NCBI RefSeq assembly: GCF_002197665.1
Contig: NZ_NBBJ01000001.1
Location: 620,001-684,000 of the forward strand
Length of the DNA stretch: 64,000 nt
Source of the DNA: Sphingomonas mucosissima
GTDB lineage: Bacteria; Pseudomonadota; Alphaproteobacteria; Sphingomonadales; Sphingomonadaceae
Reading direction: 5' to 3'
Part shown: one piece after another, positions 1-10,100 of the stretch
Numbering within the stretch: position 1 is the first letter of the stretch
How the letters are laid out: each line of letters begins with the position of its first letter
The notes under the pieces: generated by a model
The model's input: only the letters and a program-made list of their open reading frames with translations
Databases searched by the model: none
Told to the model about the DNA's origin: nothing
Made by a program: the position numbers and the translations under genes

Positions 1-276
1 TGGGGCACCGCGCCGCACTTCATCACCGTCCAAGATAGCGCCCGCGAAGGCCGCAGCGTCAACCGGATCAATCGCCTGGCGCGCGAGGGCTCGCTCGTCA
101 TCGGCACCCAGTTCGTTGGCGCTTCAGTCTGGCACAAGGGCGCTGATGCGAGCCCCTTCATGCGCGTCTCGCTGGATCTTCGAGAGACCGAGGCGATCGC
201 GGCCGCACAAGCATACATCAATTCGCGGGTGACCCGTAAGGGCATTATCGGCGACGACGAAGGCGACGCGTCATGA
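1..276 (+). CDS. HK97 gp10-like phage protein, C-terminal part
   Basis: The frame is open from the first base and ends in TGA that overlaps the next start (ATGA). The 91 visible residues include HFITVQ and an end of the form SPFMRVSLDLRETEAI, followed by a helix. This resembles the C-terminus of HK97-gp10-type neck/tail-completion proteins, which join head and tail in siphoviruses. Its place directly before a DUF3168-like gene and the major tail protein supports this. The N-terminus lies outside the window. Confidence 0.65.
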   Translation, partial: WGTAPHFITVQDSAREGRSVNRINRLAREGSLVIGTQFVGASVWHKGADASPFMRVSLDLRETEAIAAAQAYINSRVTRKGIIGDDEGDAS

Positions 277-677
277 GCGGCACCGATCTCATAACCGAGT
301 TGCTGACCAAGAGCGCATCTGTGATCGCGGCAGTACCGGCCAACCGGATCAAGGGCGGTAGCCTGGCGCCCGACATTCCTCTCAACGCGCTGCTGATCCG
401 GGAAGTGACCAGCGTCGATCGACAACAGCTGAAGCAGGGCGCGGTTGTCCATACCGTTGAGCGGATCTCGGTTACCGTTCGGGCCAAGAGCTGGCGCGAC
501 CAACGCGCAATCATTCGCCTGGTCCGCGCCGCTTGTGTCGGCGATCGCCACATCGAGTTGCCCGGCATCACCAAGGTGTCCGTGCGCACTGCCGGCCGTG
601 GCCCCGACATGACGGGGCCCGGGCAGAGCTTCGAACAGACACAGGATTTCCGCGTCACTTTCGATGCGATCGTCTGA
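273..677 (+). CDS. Tail completion protein (DUF3168/gp17-like)
   Basis: 134 residues, the usual size for DUF3168 tail-completion proteins. These cap the tail tube at the head-tail joint. The chain starts with a short helix and a SVIAAVPANRI segment, then alternates short strands, ending FEQTQDFRVTFDAIV, a strand pattern typical of the family. The start overlaps the stop of the gp10-like gene by 4 nt, which implies translational coupling. The assignment rests on order (gp10, completion protein, major tail protein) as much as on sequence. Confidence 0.6.
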   Translation: MSGTDLITELLTKSASVIAAVPANRIKGGSLAPDIPLNALLIREVTSVDRQQLKQGAVVHTVERISVTVRAKSWRDQRAIIRLVRAACVGDRHIELPGITKVSVRTAGRGPDMTGPGQSFEQTQDFRVTFDAIV

Positions 678-697
678 GCCAGCCCAGGAGGATCACC

Positions 698-871
698 ATG
701 GCTACCAACAATCCCGCGAAGGTCGCGGGCGTCCCCACGCGTGACTTCAACGATTCCGGGACAACCCAGCGCTTTGCCAAGGGCAAGACCTACAACTTCG
801 AACCGGGCGCCTTCCGCAATTACGAGGCAGCCGGCCTGGTGAAGAAGGCCGCGGACAAGCCCGCGAGCTAA
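698..871 (+). CDS. Small phage protein between tail completion and major tail genes
   Basis: 57 residues starting MATNNPAKVAGVPTRDF. A strong AGGAGG Shine-Dalgarno sequence at 686-691 fixes this ATG rather than the longer frame-open start. The middle, RFAKGKTYNFEPGAFRNY, ends with a Lys/Ala-rich tail. No family recognised; small proteins of this kind commonly sit before the tail tube gene in siphophages of alphaproteobacteria. Confidence 0.6.
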   Translation: MATNNPAKVAGVPTRDFNDSGTTQRFAKGKTYNFEPGAFRNYEAAGLVKKAADKPAS

Positions 872-944
872 ATAACCCGCTCGCGCGCCGCGCGGGCGAT
901 CCCGCCGGCGCTGCCGGCTCCTCATCCCATCGGGAGTTAATACC

Positions 945-1388
945 ATGGCAGGTACCGCTGCGGGCACCACGCTCGCCATTTCCGCCGCATTGCCGGCCAG
1001 CCAGAACGTTGCTGGCTACGCGGCCCTCTCTTTCACCGAGATCAATGGTCTCGATAAGATCGGCACCTTTGGCTCGACGCCGAGCAAAGTCACCTTCACC
1101 CCGCTGAAGGGCGCGACCCAGAAGCACAAGGGATCGGTCGACTATGGCGCACTGGGGCCAACGATGGCGCACGACGAAGACGATGCCGGTCAGGCCCTGC
1201 TGCGCACGGCCGCTGACGACCAGCTCGGCGAATATTCATTCCGCGTCGCCTACCCTGACGGCGCCAAGCGCTACTTCCAGGGCAAAGTGTTCGGCTACCA
1301 GGAGGCGGTCGAGGGCGCGGAGAACATGCTGATGGGCTCCACCACGATCGAGATCAACACGCCGATCGTCCCGGCGCCCGCCGCCTAA
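945..1388 (+). CDS. Major tail protein (tail tube), copy 1
   Basis: 147 residues. Starts MAGTAAGTTLAISAALPAS and carries the segments EINGLDKIGTFG, DDAGQALLRTA and YFQGKVFGYQEAVEGAENM, ending EINTPIVPAPAA. This matches the compact beta-rich tail tube proteins of lambda-like and HK97-like siphophages, which stack as rings around the tape measure protein. Its place between completion protein and tail assembly chaperone fits. A related copy with an added C-terminal repeat lies at 10900-11442. GGGAG upstream of the ATG is the likely ribosome site. Confidence 0.8.
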   Translation: MAGTAAGTTLAISAALPASQNVAGYAALSFTEINGLDKIGTFGSTPSKVTFTPLKGATQKHKGSVDYGALGPTMAHDEDDAGQALLRTAADDQLGEYSFRVAYPDGAKRYFQGKVFGYQEAVEGAENMLMGSTTIEINTPIVPAPAA

Positions 1389-1403
1389 TCTCATCCACCT
1401 TTT

Positions 1404-1473
1404 CCGGCCGCTTTGGCCGGTACCTGCGCATCGGTCCGTCCTGCGTCTCGCGGGCCGGGACGGATCGGTGCGC
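1404..1473 (+). terminator. Two hairpins between major tail protein and chaperone genes
   Basis: First hairpin: CCGGCC (1404-1409), loop GCTTT, GGCCGG (1415-1420). Second hairpin: arms 1426-1441 and 1458-1473 pair over 16 positions with two G-U wobbles and a 16-nt loop. Neither has a U-tract, so attenuation or mRNA protection is as likely as termination. Position right after the tail tube gene would let the phage make far more tube protein than downstream tail proteins. Confidence 0.5.
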
Positions 1474-1497
1474 CTTGCCCGCGAGAGGAATACCAAC

Positions 1498-1932
1498 ATG
1501 ACCATGTTCAACATTGCCGCTCTGGCCGTCACCGCAACCGCCCCCCTCCACCTCAAGAGCGCGCAGGGCGAGCTGCTGTACGCCGACGCAGAGAAGAAGC
1601 TGCCGATCATCATCCATGTTCATGGTCCCGGCAGCGACGCCTTCGCGGCTGTCGAAAGCCGCCAGTCGAACCGCGCCGTGAAGCGCATGCAGGACAACGA
1701 CGGCAAGGTCACGCTGCCGCCCTACGAGCAGCGCCTGAAGGAAGCTGCCGAGGATCTGGCGGCGATCACGGCCGGGTTCGAGAACTTCAACTATGAGCCG
1801 GCCGGCGGCGTGTCGGGCGAGGCGCTCTATCGCGCCGTGTATGCCGATCAGAAGCTCGGCTTCATCACGAAGCAGGTCACCAAGTTCGTGGCCGATTGGG
1901 GAAACTTCAGCGGCGGCTCGGCGACGAGCTGA
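1498..1932 (+). CDS. Tail assembly chaperone, short form (gpG-like)
   Basis: 144 residues from the ATG preceded by GAGAGGA at proper spacing; an upstream in-frame ATG at 1468 lacks such a site. The protein starts MTMFNIAALAVTATAPLHL and is followed by a -1 reading frame that continues for 154 codons. In siphophages the gene pair between tail tube and tape measure makes G and GT chaperones that coat the tape measure protein during tail assembly. The genome position, the size and a canonical slippery site near the end support that role. Confidence 0.75.
   Translation: MTMFNIAALAVTATAPLHLKSAQGELLYADAEKKLPIIIHVHGPGSDAFAAVESRQSNRAVKRMQDNDGKVTLPPYEQRLKEAAEDLAAITAGFENFNYEPAGGVSGEALYRAVYADQKLGFITKQVTKFVADWGNFSGGSATS
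1899..1905 (+). other. Programmed -1 frameshift site GGGAAAC
   Basis: The zero frame reads TGG GGA AAC, so the heptamer sits as G GGA AAC, the X XXY YYZ form needed for tandem -1 slippage. Lambda G/GT uses GGGAAAG. It lies nine codons before the TGA of the short chaperone, and slippage moves ribosomes into the downstream open frame starting with CTT at 1905. Confidence 0.75.
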
Positions 1933-2369
1933 TCCTCTACGTCCGGCAGATGGCATGGCTCAATGCCGTGCCGAAGCCGGACGTGCGCTCGCGGCGCGGC
2001 AAGGCTGCGGAGATTGAACCTCCGCGGCTGAGCCGGCTCGAGGACATGAGAAAGCGGAAGATCCAGCTCATGATGCCGCCAGTTCAGGCGCCCGAGCTGA
2101 TCGCCCGCTTGATCGAGATCGGGTTGACCGAGGGTGGCGGCATGGCGCCGGCACCGCTCAGCTGGAGCACGATCGCCGGCTGGAGTCAGGTCACCAAGAT
2201 ACCGCTCCAACCATGGGAAGCCCGGCTGATGCGCCGGCTGTCCGTGGAATACGTCGCCGAGGGCCGGCGGGCCGAAAACGAAAACTGCCCGCCACCATGG
2301 CGATCAACACAAATCAGCGAAGCCGAGCGCGTCGCTGAACTCGATGATCTGCAAAAACTGCTCGGCTAA
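1905..2369 (+). CDS. Tail assembly chaperone, frameshift extension (gpT-like)
   Basis: Read after the -1 shift, this adds 154 residues beginning LQRRLGDELILYVRQMAWL. It contains a basic stretch (RSRRGKAAEIEPPRLSRLEDMRKRK) and a segment LSWSTIAGWSQVTKIPLQPW. Alone it would start only at a TTG (1897) inside the upstream gene without a ribosome site, so synthesis as a fusion is more likely. In the family, the T part binds the tape measure protein. It ends 15 nt before the tape measure start. Confidence 0.7.
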   Translation, partial: LQRRLGDELILYVRQMAWLNAVPKPDVRSRRGKAAEIEPPRLSRLEDMRKRKIQLMMPPVQAPELIARLIEIGLTEGGGMAPAPLSWSTIAGWSQVTKIPLQPWEARLMRRLSVEYVAEGRRAENENCPPPWRSTQISEAERVAELDDLQKLLG

Positions 2370-2383
2370 GAGGGAGGTGCATC

Positions 2384-5300
2384 ATGTTTGATGATGATGG
2401 TGCCACCCTCGCGGTCGGCTTCGCAGTCGACACTGGCGGATCCTTCGACAGCCTCATGCAGCTGCAGGCGGTCATGGACTCGACCGAAGCCAAGGTGCTC
2501 GCCGAAGCCAATCGCATCGAGAAAGCCACCAGCTCGATGGTGAACCTGGCGCCGGCGACCGCCGCGATCAATGCCTTCGCGCCGGCCGCGACAAAAGAAC
2601 TGCGCGCGGTCGCGCGGGAGGCTTCGGCAGTCGAGCGGTCGGGCGAAGCCCTGGTCCGCCAGCTCGAGCGCCAAGCAGCGTCGTTCGGGAAGACCCGCGA
2701 CGAGATGCGTTCGCTTCGGGTTGAGGAACTCGCCAGCGCGGCGGTTCGCGTCAAGAACACCGACTTGGCGCAGCGGATCCGCGCGGCTGAAGCGGCGCTC
2801 TACGATCAGCAGTTCGCCGCGGCGCGCCGCGCGAGCAACGCGGCCGAGGCCCTCGCCGAAGAGCAGATGCAGGCCGCGCAGAAGGCTGCTGCCGCGGCCG
2901 AGATTGAGGCACAGGGCCGGCGATCGGCTGCGCTCGCCTACAACATGTTCGAAGCGGCCGCGCGCCGTGGAATGGCCGCTTACCGCGAACAGCAGGCGGC
3001 AGAAGCCGCAGCCGAGCGCGACACCAAGGCCGCTGCGCTGCGGGCCGAGACGCTGGCGACACAGGCGCTGGAGCGTGCGCGCAAGAGCCTCGCCGATCAG
3101 CTTCGCGAATCGCATGCGGCGCAGCTGGCCGATGCGGCCGCGGCCGAGCGGCTGCGGATGGCGACGGACCCGCTGTATGCCGCGACCGTCCGCATCAACG
3201 CCGAGATCGCCGAAAGCACGCGGCTCTATCACGCTGGCGCGACGGCACCGGCCGAATATGCCCGCCAGCAGGCGGTGCTTACGCAGCGGCTGCATGAGGT
3301 GAGCCAGGCGCATGACGTCATGCAGACGTCGGCCAAGCGCGGCAGCGGCTCGCTTACCCAGCTGTCGTTTCAGCTCAACGACGTCGCCACCATGGCAATG
3401 TCCGGCGCACCACCCTTCCAGATCTTCGCCACGCAGATCGGCCAGATCGTGCAGGTCGCGCAGCAGGCCGAAGGTGGCGTGAAGGGCCTCGCCGGCGAGA
3501 TCGGCGGGTTCCTGCTGCGCTTCTCACCGCTGATCGGTGTCATGGCGGCCGGCACGGCCGGGTTCCTGCTGTTCGATCGGGCGGTGTCGAAAGGTGTGGA
3601 CACCAAGGCGATGATTGCCGGTCTCGGCCTGACCAAGGACGAGATCGAGAAGCTGAAGAACACGTCCGTCAGCAGCGGCGACGTGATCAAAGCGACGTTC
3701 CAGGTCATGGCCGAGCGCGTCGGCCTTCACCTCGGCAGCATGACCAAGTTCTTCGGCGACGCGCTGGACTGGATGACCCGCGCCGGCCGCGTGACGCTCG
3801 CGGGTATCTACGCGAGCTTCATGGGCACGTTCCGCGGCATCGCGGCGATCGTTCAGGGCGTTTTCGCGGGCAAGGGCATCCGCGAGATCCTGTCCGATGT
3901 TGGCGACGCCTATACCGGCGCCTTCGATGAGGCGAACGGTGCGATGAAGCGGTTCGGGGCAGACGTCACGAAGCAGATCGCCTCCAACAAGCTCGCCGAC
4001 CTAAAAAAGCAGGCCGACAAGCTGAAGGAAGACCGCACCCCCAAAACTGACAAGCACGCCCAGCAGCTGGAGCGTGAGGGCCGTGCGATCGAGGCTCAGA
4101 TCTGCAACTTGTACGGCCTGGCCGATGCTTATGGCGTTTCAGGCGCTGCGGCGCTGATCGCCGAGGCGCGGGTGAAGGCCGAGAGCGAGGCCATCAAGAA
4201 GCGCGCTGACATTGAGGAACGTGTCGCTCGGCAGGTCCGCCTCGCCGTTGCACAGCGGGTGGCGGATGCGGCCAAATCGACCGCAGGTCTGAGCGACGAA
4301 ACCGAGCAGCTGCAGAAGGTGAACCGGCTCGTTGCAGCCGGCAACGTCCATGCGCAGCTCGCTAACGATCTGCTCCGCGATCGCATGGAGGATCTACCGT
4401 TGCTGGCAGCGATCGAAGCGGCCCGCTTTGTGAAAGACACGAAGGGCGCCGAAGCAGCTAGTGCTGCCCTCGATACTCAGCGCGCGGCCCGCGAGCGATT
4501 GACCGATAGCCAACGCGAAGCGCAGCGGCTCGCCGCGCTCGCGACCGGCAGTGATCGGTTGAAGGAGCTGGAGAAAGAGCTGCAGCTGGTCGGCGAGACC
4601 GAGGAAGTTCGCGTGCGCGCGCTGGCTACGCTCCGCGCAACACAGGAGGCGGCTGCGAACGGCTGGACCGGGCAGAAGGGCGCTGAATACGTCGATCAGC
4701 AGGTCAAGATTGCCATGGGCCAGTTCGAGATCGGCCGCGCACAAGACGCGCTCAACGCGTCGCTGACCTTCACGGCGGACAAGTGGGATCTGATCGCACG
4801 CAACGTGCAGAACGCAGCGAGCGGCATGGCTGATGCCTTCGGCGGTGTCGGCCGAGCGATCGGCGACGTCGCGGCGATCTATGCCAATTTTCAGGCCGAT
4901 CGCTCGCGGCTCGACGCTGCTCATCAGGCAGAGGTGAATAAGGCCGGCAGCGATCAGGCCGCGATCAATCGCGCCAACACCAAGTTTGCGCTCGCCTCGG
5001 CAACCGCGCAGGTCGGCATGTTCGGTGACATGACCTCGGCTGCGAAGGGCTTCTTCAAGGAAGGCAGCGACGGCTACAAGGCCATGGCTGTGGCCGAGAA
5101 GGCGTTTCGCGCGATCGAGTTCGCCCTATCCGTTCGTGCGATGGCGCAGGACGCGGCCGCAACGGCCAGCTCGGTTGCGAAGAGCGGCATCAGGGCAGCG
5201 GCGCATGCAGCCGAAGCTGTCGCGAAGGCGATCGCCTCCCTGCCGTTTCCGCTCAACATCGCGGCTGGTGCCGCGACTGCGGCCGTGCTGGCCTCGATCG

Positions 5301-7189
5301 GCATCGCGATCGGCGGAGCGTTCGGCGGTGGTGGTAAGAACGACCTCGCGCAGCCGAACACCGGCACTGGCACCGTGCTCGGCGACGGCAAGGCGCAGTC
5401 GGAGAGCTTGCGTCGCGCGATCGACCAGTTGCGGGAGGTCGACACGCTGACCAACACCTTCGCGCGCCAGATGGCAGGCTCGCTGCGGTCGATCGACAGC
5501 CAGATCGGCGGGCTCGCAGCAGTGCTGGTGCGCTCGGGCAACGTCAACGCCGACACCAAAGTCGCCGAAGGCTTCAAGCCGAACCTGATCGGCTCAGTGC
5601 TGGGTGCGATCCCGCTGGTCGGCGGGCTGCTCGGCTCGCTGTTCGGCAGCAAGACGTCGGTGATCGCCAGCGGTATCTTCGGCGGCGCGCAGTCGATCGG
5701 TCAGATCATGGCCAGCGGCTTCGATGCATCGACGTTCAGCGACGTGGAAAAAAAGAAGAAGTTCTTCGGCATCACGACCGGGAAGTCTTTCTCGACGCAG
5801 TTCGGCGACGCCGATGCCCAGCTCGAGCAGCAGTTCACGCTGATCCTGCGTTCGTTCGCCAGCGCGATCGCCGGCGCCGCCACCCCGCTGGGGCAGGCGA
5901 CCACCGCCATCGAGCAGCGACTGAGTGGCTTTGTCGTCAACATCGGCAAGATCGACCTGAAGGGGCTGACAGGCGCCGAGATCCAGGAGAAGCTGGAGGC
6001 GGTGTTCGGCGCTGCAGCCGACAACATGGCCAACGCCGCGTTCCCCGGCATCGAGCGTTTCCAGGAAGTTGGTGAAGGCGCCTTCGAAACGCTGGTGCGC
6101 GTCGCGTCGACGGCCGAGGCCGTCACCAACGCGCTCGAACAGATGGGCGATGCCGCGCTGGACATGTCGCTCGAGGCGAAGATCGGCCTCGCCGAGCAGT
6201 TCGAAACGATCGGCGACCTCACCAATGCGATCAGCGCCTATTTCGAGGCGTTCTACACGCCGGCCGAGCAGCTTGAGGCACGTACCGAGCAGCTCGCCCG
6301 CGTGTTCGACGATCTCGGCTTCGCGATCCCTGACACGCTTGCCGCATTCCGCGACCTGGTCGATGCGCAGGATCTGAACACGTCCGCCGGGCAAGCCGCC
6401 TATGCGACGCTGATCCAGCTGGCGCCGGCGTTCGCTGAACTGCAGAAGTCCTTGGTGGGCGCCAAGTCCGCTGCGGACGTGGCGGCCGAGCGCGCGGATC
6501 TCGAGCGCAAATTGCTTGAGCTGCGCGGCGACACCGCCGCCCTGCGCGCGCTCGAGCTGGGCAAGCTCGATGCCAGCAACCGCGACCTGCAGAAGCAGAT
6601 CTACGCGCTGCAGGATGCGAAGGAAGCGGCCGCGGCCGCGGACCAGCTGCGCCAGGCATGGAAGTCGGTCGGCGATGGCCTCATGGAAGAGGTGAAGCGC
6701 ATCCGCGGCATCACCGGTGCCGAGACGGGTGGCTTCGCTACGCTGCTTGGCCGCTTCAACGCCGCCAATGCTGCCGCGCGTGGCGGCGATCTCGACGCCG
6801 CCAAGTCGCTGCCCCAGCTGAGCCAGTCGCTGCTGACGGCTGCGGCCGAGGCCGCCACCAGCCGGCAGGAGCTGGATCGGGTCCGCGCTCAGACCGCGGC
6901 AACTCTGGAGGCGACCTACAACGCGCTTGGTGGCGCGGGCTCGGCTGCATCGGCCGCGGCGCTGCTAAACGGCGCCTCGACCGCGCAGGCGGCCGCGTCA
7001 GCGCCGGCAGCGAACGACGATGCCGCAACCGAACTGCGCGAGATCCGCGCCGAGCTCGCTGCCATGCGGAGCGACAACAACGCCGGGCATGCGGCCACCG
7101 CCGGCAACACCGGCCGAATGGCGCGCAAGCTCGACGACGTGACCGCCGCCTCTGGCGGCGACGCGATCGCGGTGGTGCAGGCCGCATGA
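2384..7189 (+). CDS. Tail length tape measure protein
   Basis: 1601 residues, by far the longest gene of the tail operon. It is Ala/Glu/Arg-rich with long helices and coiled coils (about 25-330), hydrophobic segments near 355-400 (LRFSPLIGVMAAGTAGFLLF), and Gly/Ala-rich hydrophobic stretches near 940-985 and 1070-1095. The protein sets tail length and is ejected into the host envelope. GAGGGAGG 5-8 nt before the ATG is a strong ribosome site. The end overlaps the next start by 4 nt. Confidence 0.9.
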   Translation: MFDDDGATLAVGFAVDTGGSFDSLMQLQAVMDSTEAKVLAEANRIEKATSSMVNLAPATAAINAFAPAATKELRAVAREASAVERSGEALVRQLERQAASFGKTRDEMRSLRVEELASAAVRVKNTDLAQRIRAAEAALYDQQFAAARRASNAAEALAEEQMQAAQKAAAAAEIEAQGRRSAALAYNMFEAAARRGMAAYREQQAAEAAAERDTKAAALRAETLATQALERARKSLADQLRESHAAQLADAAAAERLRMATDPLYAATVRINAEIAESTRLYHAGATAPAEYARQQAVLTQRLHEVSQAHDVMQTSAKRGSGSLTQLSFQLNDVATMAMSGAPPFQIFATQIGQIVQVAQQAEGGVKGLAGEIGGFLLRFSPLIGVMAAGTAGFLLFDRAVSKGVDTKAMIAGLGLTKDEIEKLKNTSVSSGDVIKATFQVMAERVGLHLGSMTKFFGDALDWMTRAGRVTLAGIYASFMGTFRGIAAIVQGVFAGKGIREILSDVGDAYTGAFDEANGAMKRFGADVTKQIASNKLADLKKQADKLKEDRTPKTDKHAQQLEREGRAIEAQICNLYGLADAYGVSGAAALIAEARVKAESEAIKKRADIEERVARQVRLAVAQRVADAAKSTAGLSDETEQLQKVNRLVAAGNVHAQLANDLLRDRMEDLPLLAAIEAARFVKDTKGAEAASAALDTQRAARERLTDSQREAQRLAALATGSDRLKELEKELQLVGETEEVRVRALATLRATQEAAANGWTGQKGAEYVDQQVKIAMGQFEIGRAQDALNASLTFTADKWDLIARNVQNAASGMADAFGGVGRAIGDVAAIYANFQADRSRLDAAHQAEVNKAGSDQAAINRANTKFALASATAQVGMFGDMTSAAKGFFKEGSDGYKAMAVAEKAFRAIEFALSVRAMAQDAAATASSVAKSGIRAAAHAAEAVAKAIASLPFPLNIAAGAATAAVLASIGIAIGGAFGGGGKNDLAQPNTGTGTVLGDGKAQSESLRRAIDQLREVDTLTNTFARQMAGSLRSIDSQIGGLAAVLVRSGNVNADTKVAEGFKPNLIGSVLGAIPLVGGLLGSLFGSKTSVIASGIFGGAQSIGQIMASGFDASTFSDVEKKKKFFGITTGKSFSTQFGDADAQLEQQFTLILRSFASAIAGAATPLGQATTAIEQRLSGFVVNIGKIDLKGLTGAEIQEKLEAVFGAAADNMANAAFPGIERFQEVGEGAFETLVRVASTAEAVTNALEQMGDAALDMSLEAKIGLAEQFETIGDLTNAISAYFEAFYTPAEQLEARTEQLARVFDDLGFAIPDTLAAFRDLVDAQDLNTSAGQAAYATLIQLAPAFAELQKSLVGAKSAADVAAERADLERKLLELRGDTAALRALELGKLDASNRDLQKQIYALQDAKEAAAAADQLRQAWKSVGDGLMEEVKRIRGITGAETGGFATLLGRFNAANAAARGGDLDAAKSLPQLSQSLLTAAAEAATSRQELDRVRAQTAATLEATYNALGGAGSAASAAALLNGASTAQAAASAPAANDDAATELREIRAELAAMRSDNNAGHAATAGNTGRMARKLDDVTAASGGDAIAVVQAA

Positions 7190-10100
7190 TCGTCGTCACG
7201 CCTGCCGGCACGATCGCGCTGGGCACCGTCGAGACTGCGCCTACGATCGGGATCATCGACTATAGCCGGCGCGTCACCGACGATTTCGGCGTTACGACGG
7301 TGGTCGAGCGTGGCTTCGCGCGGCGCATGTCCGTGCGCCTCGCGATCGCGAGCGACCAGGTCGACGCCGTCCAGGCCGAGCTTGCGCGGCTGCGCGCCAG
7401 CGTGGCGACGTGGATCGCAGACGATCGGTTCAACAGCCTCTCGTTTCAGGGCTTCCTGAAAGAGTTCTCTATCGATCTGCCAGGCACGCAGATCAGCTAT
7501 TGCTCGCTGACTGTCGAAAGCTTGGTCGAACCACCGGCGCCGGCCGAGGGCGGCGGGGATCCTGCGCCAGCGGGGCAATCATCGTCGCTGCGACTGATCC
7601 TGCCAATGGCGGTGACCGATGCGACCCTGCTCGCCGCAAGCGTGCCCGAGGCCGATTATCCGCTTTGGTCTGCCGGCACCATCTACGGCGTCGGCGCACG
7701 CGTGATCGTGCCGTCGACGCACCGGATCTACGAGAGCGCGGGCGAGGGGAACGTTGGTGACGATCCGGCCGGGCTCTCGAGCAAGTGGATCGACATCGGG
7801 CCGACGAACCGCTGGGCCATGTTCGACCAGGCGCTCGGCACCGCCACGACGTCTGCGGGCGCGATCGAGGTGGTGATCAACACCGGCACCGCCAACGCGA
7901 TCGCGCTGCTCGATCTGACCGGCAGCACCGTGCGCGTGGTCGCGGCCGGTTACGATCGCACCGTGCCGATCGGCGCGGGCGCGGTGACCTTCTTCGATCT
8001 GCCTGGCGGCGCGGTGACGGTGACGATCGCCGGGGATCAGGTTGCTTGCGGCACGCTGCTGGTCGGCCAGCTCATGGCGCTGGGCATCACCGAGGCAGGC
8101 GCCGGCGCGGGCATCACCGACTTCAGCCGCAAGGTGGTCGACGACTTCGGCGAGGTGACCCTTGTCGAGCGCGCTTATGCGAAGCGCATGACCGCGAATG
8201 CGCTGATCCGCACCGACGCGGTCGACCTCGTGGCGAGCCGCATTGCGGCCGTGCGCGCCCGGCCCTCGCTGTGGATCGGGCAAGCCGGCGTCGACAGCCT
8301 CACGGTCTATGGCCTGTTCCGCGACTTCTCGATCGAGGTCGGCGAGACGGTGTCGAAGCTGTCGCTGTCGATCGAGGGCTTGAGCAAGGCCGCTCCGCTG
8401 GCCGATCCGAACGCGCCGATCGACGCGGTGGTCGCACGGCTTGCGGAGATCCGCGCCGATGTCGACGCGATCGCGTCGGATGGCGTGATCACGGCCGGCC
8501 GTGAGAAGGGCCGGCTGGTTCAGGACTATCTCGTGCTGCTCAACTGGCTGTCCGCGATCGAGGCGCGCTTCGCTGCACTCGGTTCGCCGGAGGATATCGC
8601 GGCCGCTCGAATTGCTGCGCTGGCAGCGCGGGCGGCTCTCGACGAGCTGCTGCTCAGCTACCTGCCGGCGTGGAACGATCTGACCACCGATACGGTGATC
8701 AACAGCGGCCAGCTGCGCGCGACGTGGGTTTCGACCGAGCAGGCAATCGCCACCTATGCCGCAGCCGTCACCGGCCGGAAGGGCGACCCGGGGCAGGACG
8801 CACCGCTCGTGCGGTTCCAATGGTCGATCAATGGCGTTGACGGCTGGCACGATCACTTCTTCGGCGCCGACGCATTCCAGCGCCAGTCGAATGATGACGG
8901 TGCGACCTGGGGACCAGCTTACCGCGTCGTTGGTGAAGCCGGCGTCGTCGGGCCGGACGGCACCAGCCCGTCGATCGTCTTCCGGCGCTCGCCCGACCAG
9001 CCCGCCGCGCCTGGCGACAGTACCGGCAACCCACCGGCGGGATGGAGCGACGGCCCGCCACAGGGCACCGAGATCCTGTGGCAGAGCAAGGCAACCTTTC
9101 GCGGTGCGACTCAGCTAACCAGCTGGTCGGTACCAGTGCGGATCAGCGGTAAGGACGGCGCCAGCGCGCCGCTGGTGAGAACGCAATGGTCGATCAATGG
9201 GGTCGACGGCTGGCACGACAACTTCTTCGGTGCCGATGCCTATCAGCGCCAATCGAACGACGATGGCGCTACCTGGGGGCCTGCCTATCGCGTCGTCGGG
9301 GAGGCGGGCACGCTGGGTGCCGATGGCACCAGCCCCTCAATCGTCTTCACCCGCTCGGCGACGGTGCCGAGCGCGCCGCCCGACAACAGCGGCAACCCGC
9401 CGGCCGGTTGGAGCGACGGGCCTCCCGCTGGCACTGAGTACCTGTGGCAGAGTAAGGCGACCTTCCGTGGAATGATGCAGCTGACCAGCTGGTCCACTCC
9501 ACAGCGGATCAGCGGTGAAGATGGCGAGAACGGAACTGACGGTTTCGTGATTGAAGCGATCGCGCCGTTTGTCATTCCTGTGTTTTCGAGTGGGGCGGCA
9601 AAGCCAAGCTGGACCGGCGGTGCGGGCGTGATCCGGTTGCGCAAGGGGGGCGCAGTAATCACGATTGGCGTGAGCTATTCGATCGAGAATGCCGTGAACA
9701 TGGCCGGCTTATCGCTTATCGGAGCCGAGTTCGGCTTTGCAGGCCTTACAGGCGACACCGGCTCTTTCGACATCGTCGCGAACTTTGCCGGCATCGGCTA
9801 TCGCACCCGCGTCGAGGTCAAGAAGGTCTACGACGGCTCGGCTGCCTTCCGCGGCTCGGTCGCGCTTAGCGGCACCGTGTCGGGCGGCGTGGCGTACATT
9901 GGCCTTGGCCAGACGCCGATCCCAGGCGGCTCGACTGTGATCCTGTCGGCAAGCTGCAACTACAGCGAGCCGGACAGCAACAACAACACGGCCTACTTCG
10001 CGGGCAAGATCTACCTCTACTATCGCAATATCACCGACGACGGCCCTCTCACGCTGCTCGGCAGCGTTCAGGGCTCGACGGCCTACCGCATCAACAACGG

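Noticed and set aside
6658..7185. Upstream extension of the large tail protein frame
   Set aside because: Lies inside the tape measure gene; the ATG overlapping the tape measure stop is the natural start.
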